In this document: positions 1-7,039 of the stretch, piece by piece
How the letters are laid out: the number at the start of each line of letters is the position of its first letter
Numbering within the stretch: position 1 is the stretch's first letter
NCBI RefSeq assembly: GCF_002813775.1
Contig: NZ_CP020370.1
Coordinates: 2,567,501-2,631,500, forward strand
Source of the DNA: Candidatus Thiodictyon syntrophicum
Lineage (GTDB): Bacteria; Pseudomonadota; Gammaproteobacteria; Chromatiales; Chromatiaceae
DNA: 64,000 bases
Reading direction: 5' to 3'
Position numbers and translations under genes: made by a program
Notes under the pieces: generated by a model
Database searches by the model: none
The model's input: only the letters and a program-made list of their open reading frames with translations
Told to the model about the DNA's origin: nothing

Positions 1-90
1 AAAAACATAAGGATAAGGAAGAACCAAACTGAACCAGTGCCCGAAAACTGCATGAATTTAATTTGCGATATAGGTGAGATATTGAACACC
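1..90. mobile_element. Possible end of a second inserted element (partial, at window edge)
   Basis: The first 90 bases are AT-rich, unlike the GC-rich carboxypeptidase sequence that begins about base 95. The carboxypeptidase reading frame loses protein-like sequence at this point although no stop appears. CTAG at 91-94 would fit the YTAR target duplication of an IS701-type insertion, and the presumed element end reads ggtgttcaat inward on the minus strand. The other end lies outside the window, so this is inference from composition and frame decay only. Confidence 0.35.
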
Positions 91-94
91 CTAG

Positions 95-1122
95 CGCCGG
101 GGTGTAGACCATGACGTCGAGTCCGGCGTTGGTGATCATGGTCTTGACGAACGGCAGATTTTCCAGGAAGAGCGCGCCATAACGGTTGGACTGCGGGGTT
201 ATGTCGTAGTTCATTGCCGTCGCCGAGTTGGTGTAAAAGGCGTTATAGACACCGAGCGGAGGGCAACTGATGAAGTTGAGAATCGGCGGCAGTCCCCATC
301 CGAATTCCTCAAAGAAGAACCTGCCGAACGTCGGGTCGGGGGGGGTCGACGCTTCGTATTGTGCCCATGCGTCGCCGAGCACCTGCGGCATAACCTCCAT
401 CCACGGGCGCTCCGTGCCCGGAAGCGCCCCGGGTTCCGCGTCCCCTTTTGGATAAGGCTCAGTCTTGACGTTGTAAGGGAACCAGGAATGCCCGTCGTAG
501 TCGAACGCGTAGCGGTTGTTGATGTAGAAGCCATCGATCCGCGTCACGTCAAAATCGAGCAGTTCCGTCACCGGCTTGGTCAGAATCAGACGGCCCCAGG
601 TCCACACCGTCACCGCGAGCTCGGAATAGGCACCGTCGGCTCCCTGGTTTATCAGTGTCCGCTTTGTATGGTAGGGTGAGATGTCCAGATTCAACATGAC
701 GAACCTGATCGCGTTTTCGGCCTTATCGCACGGAGGGGCGTCACGTGCGGTGGAGCAGCGCTCGAAAATCGTGCCCTTGCGCGATGCGAGTTGATCGATC
801 GGCGAGTTCGCTTCCTCGTACAGGTCCCCGGTGACTTGGGACTGGTTGGCCCCGGTCAATTGCGGCTGGATCAGGATTTGTCGCCCGAATTGCCTGGCGA
901 TGACGCTCGGGGCATAGACCGAGCCCTTGGGCTTTTGGTGGCGCTGGTCCAGGAAGGCCTGGACCTCCTTGGACAGTTGCGGATCGACATAGATGTCGTC
1001 GCTGCCGTCGCCGTAGCGACGATAATTGAGCAGCAGGTTGAGCATGGTCGTGACGCGGGTGCCGCCATAGCTCTCGCCCACCAGCACGACCGGGTTATTG
1101 CGGATATCCGGGTGTGCGTTAA
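95..1122 (-). pseudogene. Serine carboxypeptidase (S10 family), 3' part, interrupted
   Basis: This is the C-terminal portion of a secreted S10 serine carboxypeptidase, separated from its 5' part by the insertion sequence at 1123-2655. The minus strand encodes VVLVGESYGG at about 1062-1090, the nucleophile-serine motif of S10 peptidases, followed by GC-rich protein-like sequence to about base 95. With the insertion and one TTAA copy removed, the two halves join in frame as FLNAHPDIRNN, so the interruption is recent and the gene is otherwise undamaged here. The family removes C-terminal residues from peptides; with the signal peptide seen on the 5' part, it would act in the periplasm or outside the cell. 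The true C-terminus is not visible because the frame decays into AT-rich sequence at the window edge. The gene is almost certainly not functional as it stands. Confidence 0.75.
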
Positions 1123-2655
1123 TTTTACTTTGTTAAATTGCAATAGGCCATTGAATTTGATATAATTTTAGCAGCGGTAAAAATATATTCGGAGCGTGTA
1201 AGAGAAGCCTGGTGAATAAAACAAACTATGGTCAACCGGACTATGCTTTGAAAAGGATAGTAAAGCATCTATCAAATCATCTTGAAGGCTATCATGAATG
1301 CTTTCTGACCAAAACTTCCGATGGTTATGAGTTATGTCGAGGTTACATCAACGGCCTTCTGAAAACAGAGTCTGGTAAGCGTAACATCGAACGCCTTAAC
1401 GAAGAGATCGAGATGCCGGATAACAGCTATCAGCAGCTTCAACACTTTATCACGGATTCCCCCTGGTCTTCAGAGAGAGTCATGCGCTTAGTTGCCCAAA
1501 ATACATCTGATCTGTATGCCGACCAACACGACTATCGCTCTCGTGACGTCGGTTATATTATTGACGAATCCGCACATCTAAAGAAAGGCAACTATTCGGC
1601 GGGTGTTTCCAGACAATATGCTGGGGTGGTCGGAAAAGTGGATAACTGCCAGGTTGGCGTCTACGCGAGCTTAGTTTGGCAGTGTCACAGCACGTTGGTT
1701 AACTGTCGCCTCTTTCTACCAGAGTCATGGACCAGCAATCCAGAGCGTTGTGAAAGAGCGGGCATACCTCCTGACGCGCGTGCTTTCAAGACCAAGCTGG
1801 AACTGGCGCTCGATATGGTGACAGCAGATATGGCGGCAGGCGTGGAATTTGGCTGGGTCGGTGGAGACGGCGTCTACGGACATGGATGGGAATTAAGTAA
1901 TGCTATAGATAACATGGGCTTAACGTTTGTTTTCGACGTTCATTGCAATCAGCTAATTTATACCGTTGAACCAACGATTTCAGTTCCTGAGAAGAAGCCT
2001 GGGCCGGGTCGCCAACCGACGAAGCCACAAACAGATATAGATCCCATAACGGTGAAGAACTATGGCACTTCTCTAAGTTCTCATGCATGGCGAAACGTTA
2101 CAGTTCGCGATGCGGTTAAGGGGCCGTTGACGCTCTCAATTCATGCGGAAAGAGTGTGGGTCTGGGATGGCAAAGGTGATCGTGCAATAGAGCGAGTCTT
2201 GGTAATAAGCCGAAATCTGGCCGACAATAAGATCAAATACTCGCTAAGCAACGTTGACTACATGGAGACACCGATTGAAAGGCTAGCATACATGCAAGCC
2301 CAACGATATTGGGTGGAGCGTGCCTTTCAGGAGGCTAAATCCGAAATCGGGATGTCTGATTATCAAGTTAGGAAATGGAATGCCTGGCACCATCATATGG
2401 CACTTGTCATGCTCTCACTCTCCTTTATCGTAAAAGAGCGTATTACGCACAAACTTGAATACCCTTTATTAAGCTGCCGGGACGTTCGGCTGATGATTAT
2501 CGCGTTACTAACGCAGGATGAGGCTATGGTTGAAAAGCGTATTGCACAAATGGCGGTCAGGCATGATCAACGGCGTAGCGATATCGAGCGGCGTTACAAG
2601 ATAGCCTAGCCAGGCTAGTTGAAAAGCGGCCAGAATTCAAGTTAACAAAGTAGAA
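1123..2655 (+). mobile_element. IS701-family insertion sequence with TTAA target duplication
   Basis: This is a 1533-bp element. Its ends are inverted repeats: ttttactttgttaaattg on the left and, reverse-complemented, ttctactttgttaacttg on the right, matching at 16 of 18 positions. It is flanked by direct TTAA copies at 1119-1122 and 2656-2659, fitting the four-base YTAR duplication known for IS701 elements. It carries one transposase gene. It is clearly richer in A and T than its host region, and the interrupted gene is restored in frame by its removal, so insertion was probably recent. It sits inside an S10 carboxypeptidase gene, in the opposite orientation. Confidence 0.9.
1212..2609 (+). 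CDS. IS701-family transposase
   Basis: This 465-residue DDE transposase cuts and joins the ends of the surrounding element. Family signatures include SPWSSERVMRLV (about residues 83-94), YIIDESAHLKKG with the first catalytic Asp at about 118, SRQYAGVVGKVDNCQVGV just after it, and GWVGGDGVYGHG with the second Asp at about 219. The region YWVERAFQEAKSEIGM, followed by WNAWHHHMAL, should carry the catalytic Glu. The start is GTG at 1212, preceded by a weak purine-rich stretch (aagagaag), and the stop at 2609 lies 46 bases before the right end. The length is typical of the family, and no frameshift or missing catalytic residue is apparent, so the element may still be mobile. Confidence 0.92.
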   Translation: MNKTNYGQPDYALKRIVKHLSNHLEGYHECFLTKTSDGYELCRGYINGLLKTESGKRNIERLNEEIEMPDNSYQQLQHFITDSPWSSERVMRLVAQNTSDLYADQHDYRSRDVGYIIDESAHLKKGNYSAGVSRQYAGVVGKVDNCQVGVYASLVWQCHSTLVNCRLFLPESWTSNPERCERAGIPPDARAFKTKLELALDMVTADMAAGVEFGWVGGDGVYGHGWELSNAIDNMGLTFVFDVHCNQLIYTVEPTISVPEKKPGPGRQPTKPQTDIDPITVKNYGTSLSSHAWRNVTVRDAVKGPLTLSIHAERVWVWDGKGDRAIERVLVISRNLADNKIKYSLSNVDYMETPIERLAYMQAQRYWVERAFQEAKSEIGMSDYQVRKWNAWHHHMALVMLSLSFIVKERITHKLEYPLLSCRDVRLMIIALLTQDEAMVEKRIAQMAVRHDQRRSDIERRYKIA

Positions 2656-3224
2656 TTAAGGAAGCGCAACAGCACCCGTACCAGCTGGGCCGCATCGATA
2701 TAGGGGTTGAAATTCTGGGCGTCGTAGAACCCGAACGTGTAGTCGAAATCGGTGGGGCTGAGATTGTATGAGTAGCCGGTGGCGGGGGCGTCGATGTAGA
2801 GCAGATGGCCCATGCGCGTCCAGGAATACGCATTGAGCGAGGTGGCTGCTTGCTCGGGCGTGGGACCCCAAGGCTCCGGGTGCATCGAGCGCGGACCCGT
2901 ATTGGTGCTCAAGAGACCCTCGCAGGTCGGACAGCCCGGTCCACCGTTGAAGAAGACGAACAGGGGCCTGGTCGCGGGGTTCTGGTTGGCGTCCGGATCG
3001 GCGGGGTGGAAGTTGTAGAAGATCTCCGCCCGGGAAGAGGTGAAGTCCAAGTGTTCGGTCTCCTTGCGGAGCTTGAACGTGATCTGCTCGACATGGGAGT
3101 AGCCGGCCTCCGGGGTGAGGGGCGCGGCCGACGCACCAGCGGCGCTGACACAGAGAGAGAGTCCGAAGGCGATGGTGGCGAGGGCGGATGACCCTTGCCG
3201 TAACAATCTCAAATAGCTTGCCAT
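2656..3224 (-). pseudogene. Serine carboxypeptidase (S10 family), 5' part, interrupted
   Basis: This is the N-terminal portion of the carboxypeptidase whose remainder lies at 95-1122. ATG at 3224 gives MASYLRLLRQGSS followed by a hydrophobic stretch and a plausible signal-peptidase site near SAAGASAAP, predicting export. A GTG at 3236 would add four residues. The segment FVFFNGGPGCPTCEG (about 2900-2950) is the oxyanion-hole motif of S10 peptidases, normally NGGPGCSS. The second Ser of that motif is replaced here by a Thr-Cys context, a modest deviation. The frame ends at the TTAA duplication flanking the insertion sequence. Bacterial S10 peptidases are uncommon, and the natural substrate cannot be deduced. 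Confidence 0.75.
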
Positions 3225-3454
3225 TATACTGCGCACCTAGCAAATCGTAAAGGGATTGATGCGATAACGCGCGGGCACTGGCTCCGGGTGCAGCGGGATC
3301 GGGTCGCGCACCGCGGCCGATAGCCGCGTTTGCCGGTAAACTGAACCTTGGTCAGCCCGCGACCGCTAGTGTAGACCACTGCCGGTATTGCGTACTGATA
3401 ACTCGCTTGCACTCCTGAGGCCCTGGTGTCGCACCGCGGGCACCGGGATCGCGC

Positions 3455-3820
3455 GTGGCTTCCCTGTCCCGGACTACGACCGGGTCGCCGCGCTGCCGGA
3501 GGATGCGGGGGAGGGCGTCGCAGCGCCCGCGCCCGATCCTGAGTCGGCGTCCGAGTTCGACCCGGTCGCGGTCCAATGGAGAAGGCCATCGACCCGGTGT
3601 TCCACTTTCCCCGCGGGACCCGCGCCGGGCACTCCCTGCACGACCTCTTCGAGCACCTGGATTTTCGTGACGCCGCCTGCCCGGCTATGACTATGACCAG
3701 GCGATCGGCGGGGTGCGTTATCTCTGTCCTGCGCGGGATGCGGCCGGCGGCCGGACCCGGCCGGGGCGGGCCTTGATTGAGGACCTGGATCGCCTTTTTG
3801 GCTGCACCGGGGCATAGTCC
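3455..3820 (+). pseudogene. recB: recB remnant (C-terminal nuclease region of exonuclease V beta subunit)
   Basis: Scattered frames on the plus strand carry recognisable pieces of the RecB C-terminal nuclease domain in the right order. HFPRGTRAGHSLHDLFEHLDF at about 3600-3665 corresponds to E. coli QFPRGASPGTFLHSLFEDLDF. GYDYDQAIGGVRYL at about 3682-3725 corresponds to DYDYEHHFGGVIYL. TRPGRALIEDLDRLFGCTGA ends at a stop near 3818. Between the first and second pieces, about 150 codons of the nuclease core are missing, and the pieces are not all in one frame. This is therefore a deleted, frameshifted relic and not a working recB. The assignment rests on remembered E. coli sequence. Confidence 0.65.
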
Positions 3821-3836
3821 TGGCGGGGCCTGACAG

Positions 3837-3856
3837 GTCCGCGCAGCGGACCCTAC
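3837..3856. repeat. Short palindromic repeat, GTCCGC-CAGCGGACC type
   Basis: The sequence gtccgcgcagcggaccctac forms a small hairpin (GTCCGC / GCGGAC) just before the radical SAM gene. Near-identical copies lie at 19199-19218 and 54107-54126, all intergenic, so this is a dispersed REP-like family. Confidence 0.7.
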
Positions 3857-3949
3857 GAGGACCAGTGCCCCCGCCCTTGACTGCGCCATCAGTAGGGCGT
3901 ATTTTCCCCGGCGTTCGGAAGGCATCACCCAAGCAAGGGGCGGTCAGCG

Positions 3950-5440
3950 ATGAGCTTTGGCGTTTCAAGCCCCACTGGGGGGAGTAGTGGAACGGTGGAA
4001 CAATTCAGAGTCGCCGACCGGCTTGCCCTGCTAGAGCGCGCCGGTGAGCATATCCTGTTCAATCCCGGGCGGGTCAACCCGATCTACTTCCCGCGGGGCG
4101 GTGAAGAGGCGCTGACACTGTTGCAGCGATTGCGTGAGGCCGGACCCCTGACGCGGCAGGCGCCGGACCTTTGCCCGCCCGACCTGTTCGATTTCTTCGT
4201 GGCCCACGGCCTGCTCGTACCCACGGCATCCCCCGTGACCGTCGGCGGCGCCTGCCGGTGCCAACCCGGCGCCGGACTCGCGCCGGCCAGAAGCCTGTAT
4301 CTTCTACTCACGCACGCCTGCAACCAGGCCTGCCTGTATTGCCTCAACGGGCGCAGCACCTATCATGAGGCGCCGGTGCTCGTCATGTCGGCCGCGGTGG
4401 CCCGTGATGCCCTACGCACGGTCTGTGAATCGATTGCCGCCGACGGCCGGATGGAGGTCGTTTTTTTCGGCGGTGAGCCGCTGCTCAACTGGCCCCTGGC
4501 CAAAGAGGCCATCGCCTACTGCGAGGAGGTGCTGAAGCCGGCCCATCCCGGCCAGACCTTCCACTATCACCTCACCACCAATCTCACCCTGTTCCCGGAT
4601 GACCTGGTCGCGCTGGCCCGTCGCCATGCGATCAGCTTCCTGGTGGACATCGACGGACCGGCGGAGCTTCACGACCGGATTCGGCCCCTGAAGGCCAGCG
4701 CCCGGCACGGCAGCAGTTTCCGCAAGAGCGCGGAACACATCGGCCGTTTGCGGGATGCGGGGCTGGAGATATCGTTGCGTGCGACCGTGACCAGCCACAA
4801 CCACGACCGGCTCCCGGAGGTGGCACAGACGCACCGTGCCCTGGGGGGCTCGGGCAGCGCATTTGTGCCCTTGAACGCGGTGGACTCGGACGAATGGATC
4901 ATGCCGCTGGACCTGTGCCCGGACCCGGCGCTCTATGCCCAAGGCCTGCGCGAGGTCTATCGTGAGCGGATCTGGCCGGTTACCTCGCTGTTTCCGTTCA
5001 ATGAATACCTGACGCGGTTACGGCCGAATCACCAGCCGGGCCTGGGCTGCGGCGCACCCTACGGCAACACGCCGGTGATCACGGCCGATGGCCGCATCTT
5101 TTCCTGTATCTATCTGGTCGGCATCGAGCGCTTTGCGCTCGGCGAACTGGCCCGCAACGATTTTCCACGCCCGGCGGTCACGGCGCAGATGCAGGCCATC
5201 GCCGCCAACCCGACCCGGCCGGAATGCGTGGACTGCGACTATCGTCAGTTGTGCGGCGGCGGCTGCCCGGTGGGCAAGTTCATCATCGCCGACAATCCGC
5301 ACGCCACGCCTGCCATCCGCCGCTACACGCAGGACGTGGTGTGCGCGACCAGCAAGACGGTGTTGACTGAATTGTTGTGGGATCAGGCGCAGGGGGACAT
5401 TTCTCAACAGGCCCGAGGCGATTTCAGGGGGCAGCGATGA
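3950..5440 (+). CDS. Radical SAM/SPASM peptide maturase
   Basis: This 496-residue radical SAM enzyme probably modifies the Cys-rich peptide encoded immediately downstream. Residues about 20-95 form a small region of the kind found as a leader-binding (PqqD/RRE-like) module in other maturases. THACNQACLYC supplies the CX3CX2C cluster motif at Cys124, 128 and 131, and FFGGEPLLNW follows as in the family. The C-terminus has a SPASM domain: GCGAPYGNTPVITADGRIFSC fits CX13GX4C, then CVDCDYRQLCGGGC fits CX2CX5CX3C, with a last Cys near QDVVC. It should therefore bind one SAM cluster plus auxiliary Fe-S clusters and could form thioether or other cross-links. Its TGA overlaps the next ATG (ATGA at 5437-5440), indicating translational coupling. 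The start ATG at 3950 follows a purine-rich ggggcgg. The actual reaction is not determinable from sequence. Confidence 0.85.
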   Translation: MSFGVSSPTGGSSGTVEQFRVADRLALLERAGEHILFNPGRVNPIYFPRGGEEALTLLQRLREAGPLTRQAPDLCPPDLFDFFVAHGLLVPTASPVTVGGACRCQPGAGLAPARSLYLLLTHACNQACLYCLNGRSTYHEAPVLVMSAAVARDALRTVCESIAADGRMEVVFFGGEPLLNWPLAKEAIAYCEEVLKPAHPGQTFHYHLTTNLTLFPDDLVALARRHAISFLVDIDGPAELHDRIRPLKASARHGSSFRKSAEHIGRLRDAGLEISLRATVTSHNHDRLPEVAQTHRALGGSGSAFVPLNAVDSDEWIMPLDLCPDPALYAQGLREVYRERIWPVTSLFPFNEYLTRLRPNHQPGLGCGAPYGNTPVITADGRIFSCIYLVGIERFALGELARNDFPRPAVTAQMQAIAANPTRPECVDCDYRQLCGGGCPVGKFIIADNPHATPAIRRYTQDVVCATSKTVLTELLWDQAQGDISQQARGDFRGQR

Positions 5441-6066
5441 AGAACGAGGTTGATGACGCCCGTGACGCGAACCTGACCGCTGGATCGCCATCGGCAGGCG
5501 TAGCGACGGCGGGGCGGGAAACGCGGCCGATGGTGGTGTGGGGGACGATCGCGGCGGTGTCCTTATTCGGTGCAGGTGCGGCCCAGGCCATGGTGGATAG
5601 TCATCGCACCAGGGCCGCCGTTACGCTTGATCAAGTCGGGCGAGGCGGCGCCGGGGAGTTGGCATGGAACTGCACGGGCTGCACGGATTGCGTGCAGAAC
5701 AATGCCCCGCCATGCACGAGTTGCACAAGCTGTACGAGTTGTACAAGCGGTTGTACGAGTGGTTGCACGAGCAGTTGCACGAACTGTACAGACTGCACGA
5801 GCTGTACGAACTGTAAGAGTGGTTGCACGAGCAGCTGCACGAGCAGCTGCACAAGCAGTTGCACGACCAGTTGCACGCAGAGTTGTACCGGTGGTTGCAC
5901 GAGTGGTTGCACGACCAGTTGCACGCAGAGTTGTACCGGTGGTTGCACGAGTGGTTGCACGACCAGTTGCACGCAGAGTTGCACCGGTGGTTGCACAGGT
6001 GGTTGCACGGCTGGTTGCACGGCGGGTCGCACGAGCGGCACGAAAAGCACCATCAACGGGAGCTAG
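5437..6066 (+). CDS. Cys-Thr repeat peptide, likely radical-SAM-modified RiPP precursor
   Basis: This 209-residue protein is coupled to the maturase by an ATGA overlap, with a good ribosome site (aggggg) eight bases upstream. Residues 1-32 are hydrophilic and leader-like. Residues about 33-52 are hydrophobic (VVWGTIAAVSLFGAGAAQAM), a signal sequence or membrane anchor. From residue 79 on there are 31 cysteines, almost all followed by Thr. In the first half many are spaced CX2 (CTSCTSCTSC); in the second half they are strictly CX3 (CTSSCTSSCTTSCTQSCTGG). A 16-residue unit, CTTSCTQSCTGGCTSG, is repeated about three times as a 48-bp DNA repeat starting at 5859, 5907 and 5955. There are no aromatic residues in the repeat region. 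The layout recalls the CXXX-repeat peptides paired with radical SAM maturases in Bacteroidetes, but homology is not established. Product, export route and function are unknown. Confidence 0.8.
   Translation: MKNEVDDARDANLTAGSPSAGVATAGRETRPMVVWGTIAAVSLFGAGAAQAMVDSHRTRAAVTLDQVGRGGAGELAWNCTGCTDCVQNNAPPCTSCTSCTSCTSGCTSGCTSSCTNCTDCTSCTNCKSGCTSSCTSSCTSSCTTSCTQSCTGGCTSGCTTSCTQSCTGGCTSGCTTSCTQSCTGGCTGGCTAGCTAGRTSGTKSTINGS
5859..6002 (+). repeat. Three 48-bp tandem repeats inside the Cys-rich peptide gene
   Basis: Units begin at 5859, 5907 and 5955 with ttgcacgaccagttgcacg and keep an exact 48-base period. The units encode the same 16-residue block, so copy number could change by slippage without breaking the frame. 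Confidence 0.9.
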
Positions 6067-6070
6067 GGTC

Positions 6071-6253
6071 GGCTCTGCGACAGGCACCCCACGGAGGCCG
6101 TGTCGCAAATCCGTCAAGGACCGGTGCTGCGTGCGCTAAGCAACTGATCAGAAAAGTCGAAGGCCGTGGCACGCTGTTTGCTCAGGGCTTTCCAAACGGA
6201 ATCGGAAGCGAACCCACGTCAGCCCCTCGTCCCCCTGTCACCATTAACGACAC
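6071..6253 (+). repeat. Direct repeat copy 1: duplicated nifV promoter and first codons
   Basis: These 183 bases match 6856-7039 at most positions. The copy contains the same stem-loop (tgcgacaggc ... gtgtcgca), the same -24/-12 promoter, and the first dozen codons of nifV. The nifV ATG is changed to ACG at 6216, so nifV translation cannot start here. The match ends abruptly near 6253, where the SPASM-like fragment begins. The pair marks the junctions of an insertion or tandem duplication just upstream of nifV. Confidence 0.85.
6167..6182 (+). promoter_or_regulatory. Sigma-54 (-24/-12) promoter, duplicated copy
   Basis: TGGCAC (6167-6172), five bases, then TTGCT (6178-6182) match the sigma-54 consensus TGGCAC-N5-TTGCA/T with the invariant GG and GC. 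It should drive the SPASM-like fragment downstream. No clear NifA TGT-N10-ACA site was found upstream. Confidence 0.75.
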
Positions 6254-6315
6254 AGCCTTTGCTGCATTTCGGATGCGGCGCGACTATTGAACAGAAAAGA
6301 CTGTCGGAGGAGCAC

Positions 6316-6804
6316 TTGTGCGACCTCTTCCTGCAACTGTGCGACTTGGGTCAACTCTACGGTACACGGGGGCTTTCTTTTTCTCTCACGTTTCGCACCA
6401 AGCGATTCCTGACCGAGCATCCTTGTGCCGCTTACGTCTGCAATGGGGCCCGCTGTCACCGTGGAGTGGCCAAGGAAATCAAGAAGCTCGTGATCCGGGA
6501 GGATGGCACCGTGTTCCCTGAAAGCCCAATGCTGGACCCTCGTTTCGCGCTCGGCAGCCTGTACGAAGACCGGCTTGGGGGGCTGGTCGCCAACTACTTT
6601 GCCGACGGGTATGCGCAGTTCGACCGCCTGTGCCGGTCGGTTTATCAGACCGTGATACCGACCTGGACCTCCCCCCTGATCCCCTGGAACGAGATCCTGT
6701 GCGAGCGCAGTTGGACCTTCGCCGACGCGGGCGCACCGGACGGCACCTGTCAGGTGCTGGATCAGTTGACCAGGACCCGGATTGGGCAGTCGGCATCCGC
6801 TTAG
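6316..6804 (+). CDS. SPASM-like C-terminal fragment of a radical SAM protein, fused to a copied nif promoter
   Basis: The open frame runs from 6166, but its first codons overlap the sigma-54 promoter and cannot all be translated. TTG at 6316, preceded by ggaggag, is the likeliest start and gives 162 residues. The protein has EHPCAAYVCNGARCHRG, then LVIREDGTVFPESP and RFALGSLYEDRLGGL, which resembles the auxiliary-cluster (SPASM/twitch) end of radical SAM peptide maturases: clustered Cys, then an I-DG-V-PE strand and an LG turn. There is no N-terminal CX3CX2C domain. It may be a truncated second maturase, captured downstream of a copied promoter, or a stand-alone accessory factor for the Cys-repeat peptide. 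The conserved frame and intact ribosome site favour expression under nitrogen-fixing conditions. Family assignment is by pattern only. Confidence 0.5.
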   Translation: MCDLFLQLCDLGQLYGTRGLSFSLTFRTKRFLTEHPCAAYVCNGARCHRGVAKEIKKLVIREDGTVFPESPMLDPRFALGSLYEDRLGGLVANYFADGYAQFDRLCRSVYQTVIPTWTSPLIPWNEILCERSWTFADAGAPDGTCQVLDQLTRTRIGQSASA

Positions 6805-6855
6805 GCGGGCCATACCGTCTCCAGCCGGGGCGTTACGCTGCCGGTTTCGGCGGTA

Positions 6856-7039
6856 GGCTCTGCGACAGGCGCCCCCTGTCGGGCTTGTCGCAAATCCGTC
6901 AGGGACCGCTGCTGCGTGCACTAAGCAACTGATCCAAAAAAATCGAAATCTATGGCACGCGGTTTGCTTAGAGCTTTCCAAACGGAACCGGAAGCGAACC
7001 CATGTCAGCCCATCGACCGCTCGTCACCATCAACGACAC
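6856..7039 (+). repeat. Direct repeat copy 2: original nifV promoter region
   Basis: This is the partner of 6071-6253 and includes the functional nifV start at 7002. Its 5' part holds an inverted repeat, tgcgacaggc / ggcttgtcgca, about 45 bases before the promoter. The stem could be a terminator for upstream transcripts or a regulator site. Confidence 0.85.
6953..6968 (+). promoter_or_regulatory. Sigma-54 (-24/-12) promoter of nifV
   Basis: TGGCAC (6953-6958), gcggt, TTGCT (6964-6968) match the sigma-54 consensus. Transcription would begin near 6980, leaving a leader of about 20 bases before the nifV ATG at 7002. Control by NifA is expected for nif genes, but an upstream activator site was not recognised in the preceding 150 bases. 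Confidence 0.8.

Noticed and set aside
5815-6002. Regular repeats resembling a CRISPR array
   Set aside because: The 48-base units are contiguous without unique spacers and keep one reading frame coding for the Cys-Thr peptide.
6071-6150. NifA upstream activator site near the duplicated promoter
   Set aside because: The inverted repeat has the form ACA...TGT and not TGT-N10-ACA, so it does not match the known site.
6166-6315. GTG start at 6166 for the SPASM-like fragment
   Set aside because: The first codons lie within the -24/-12 promoter copy, so they would precede transcription start; TTG 6316 with ggaggag is preferred.
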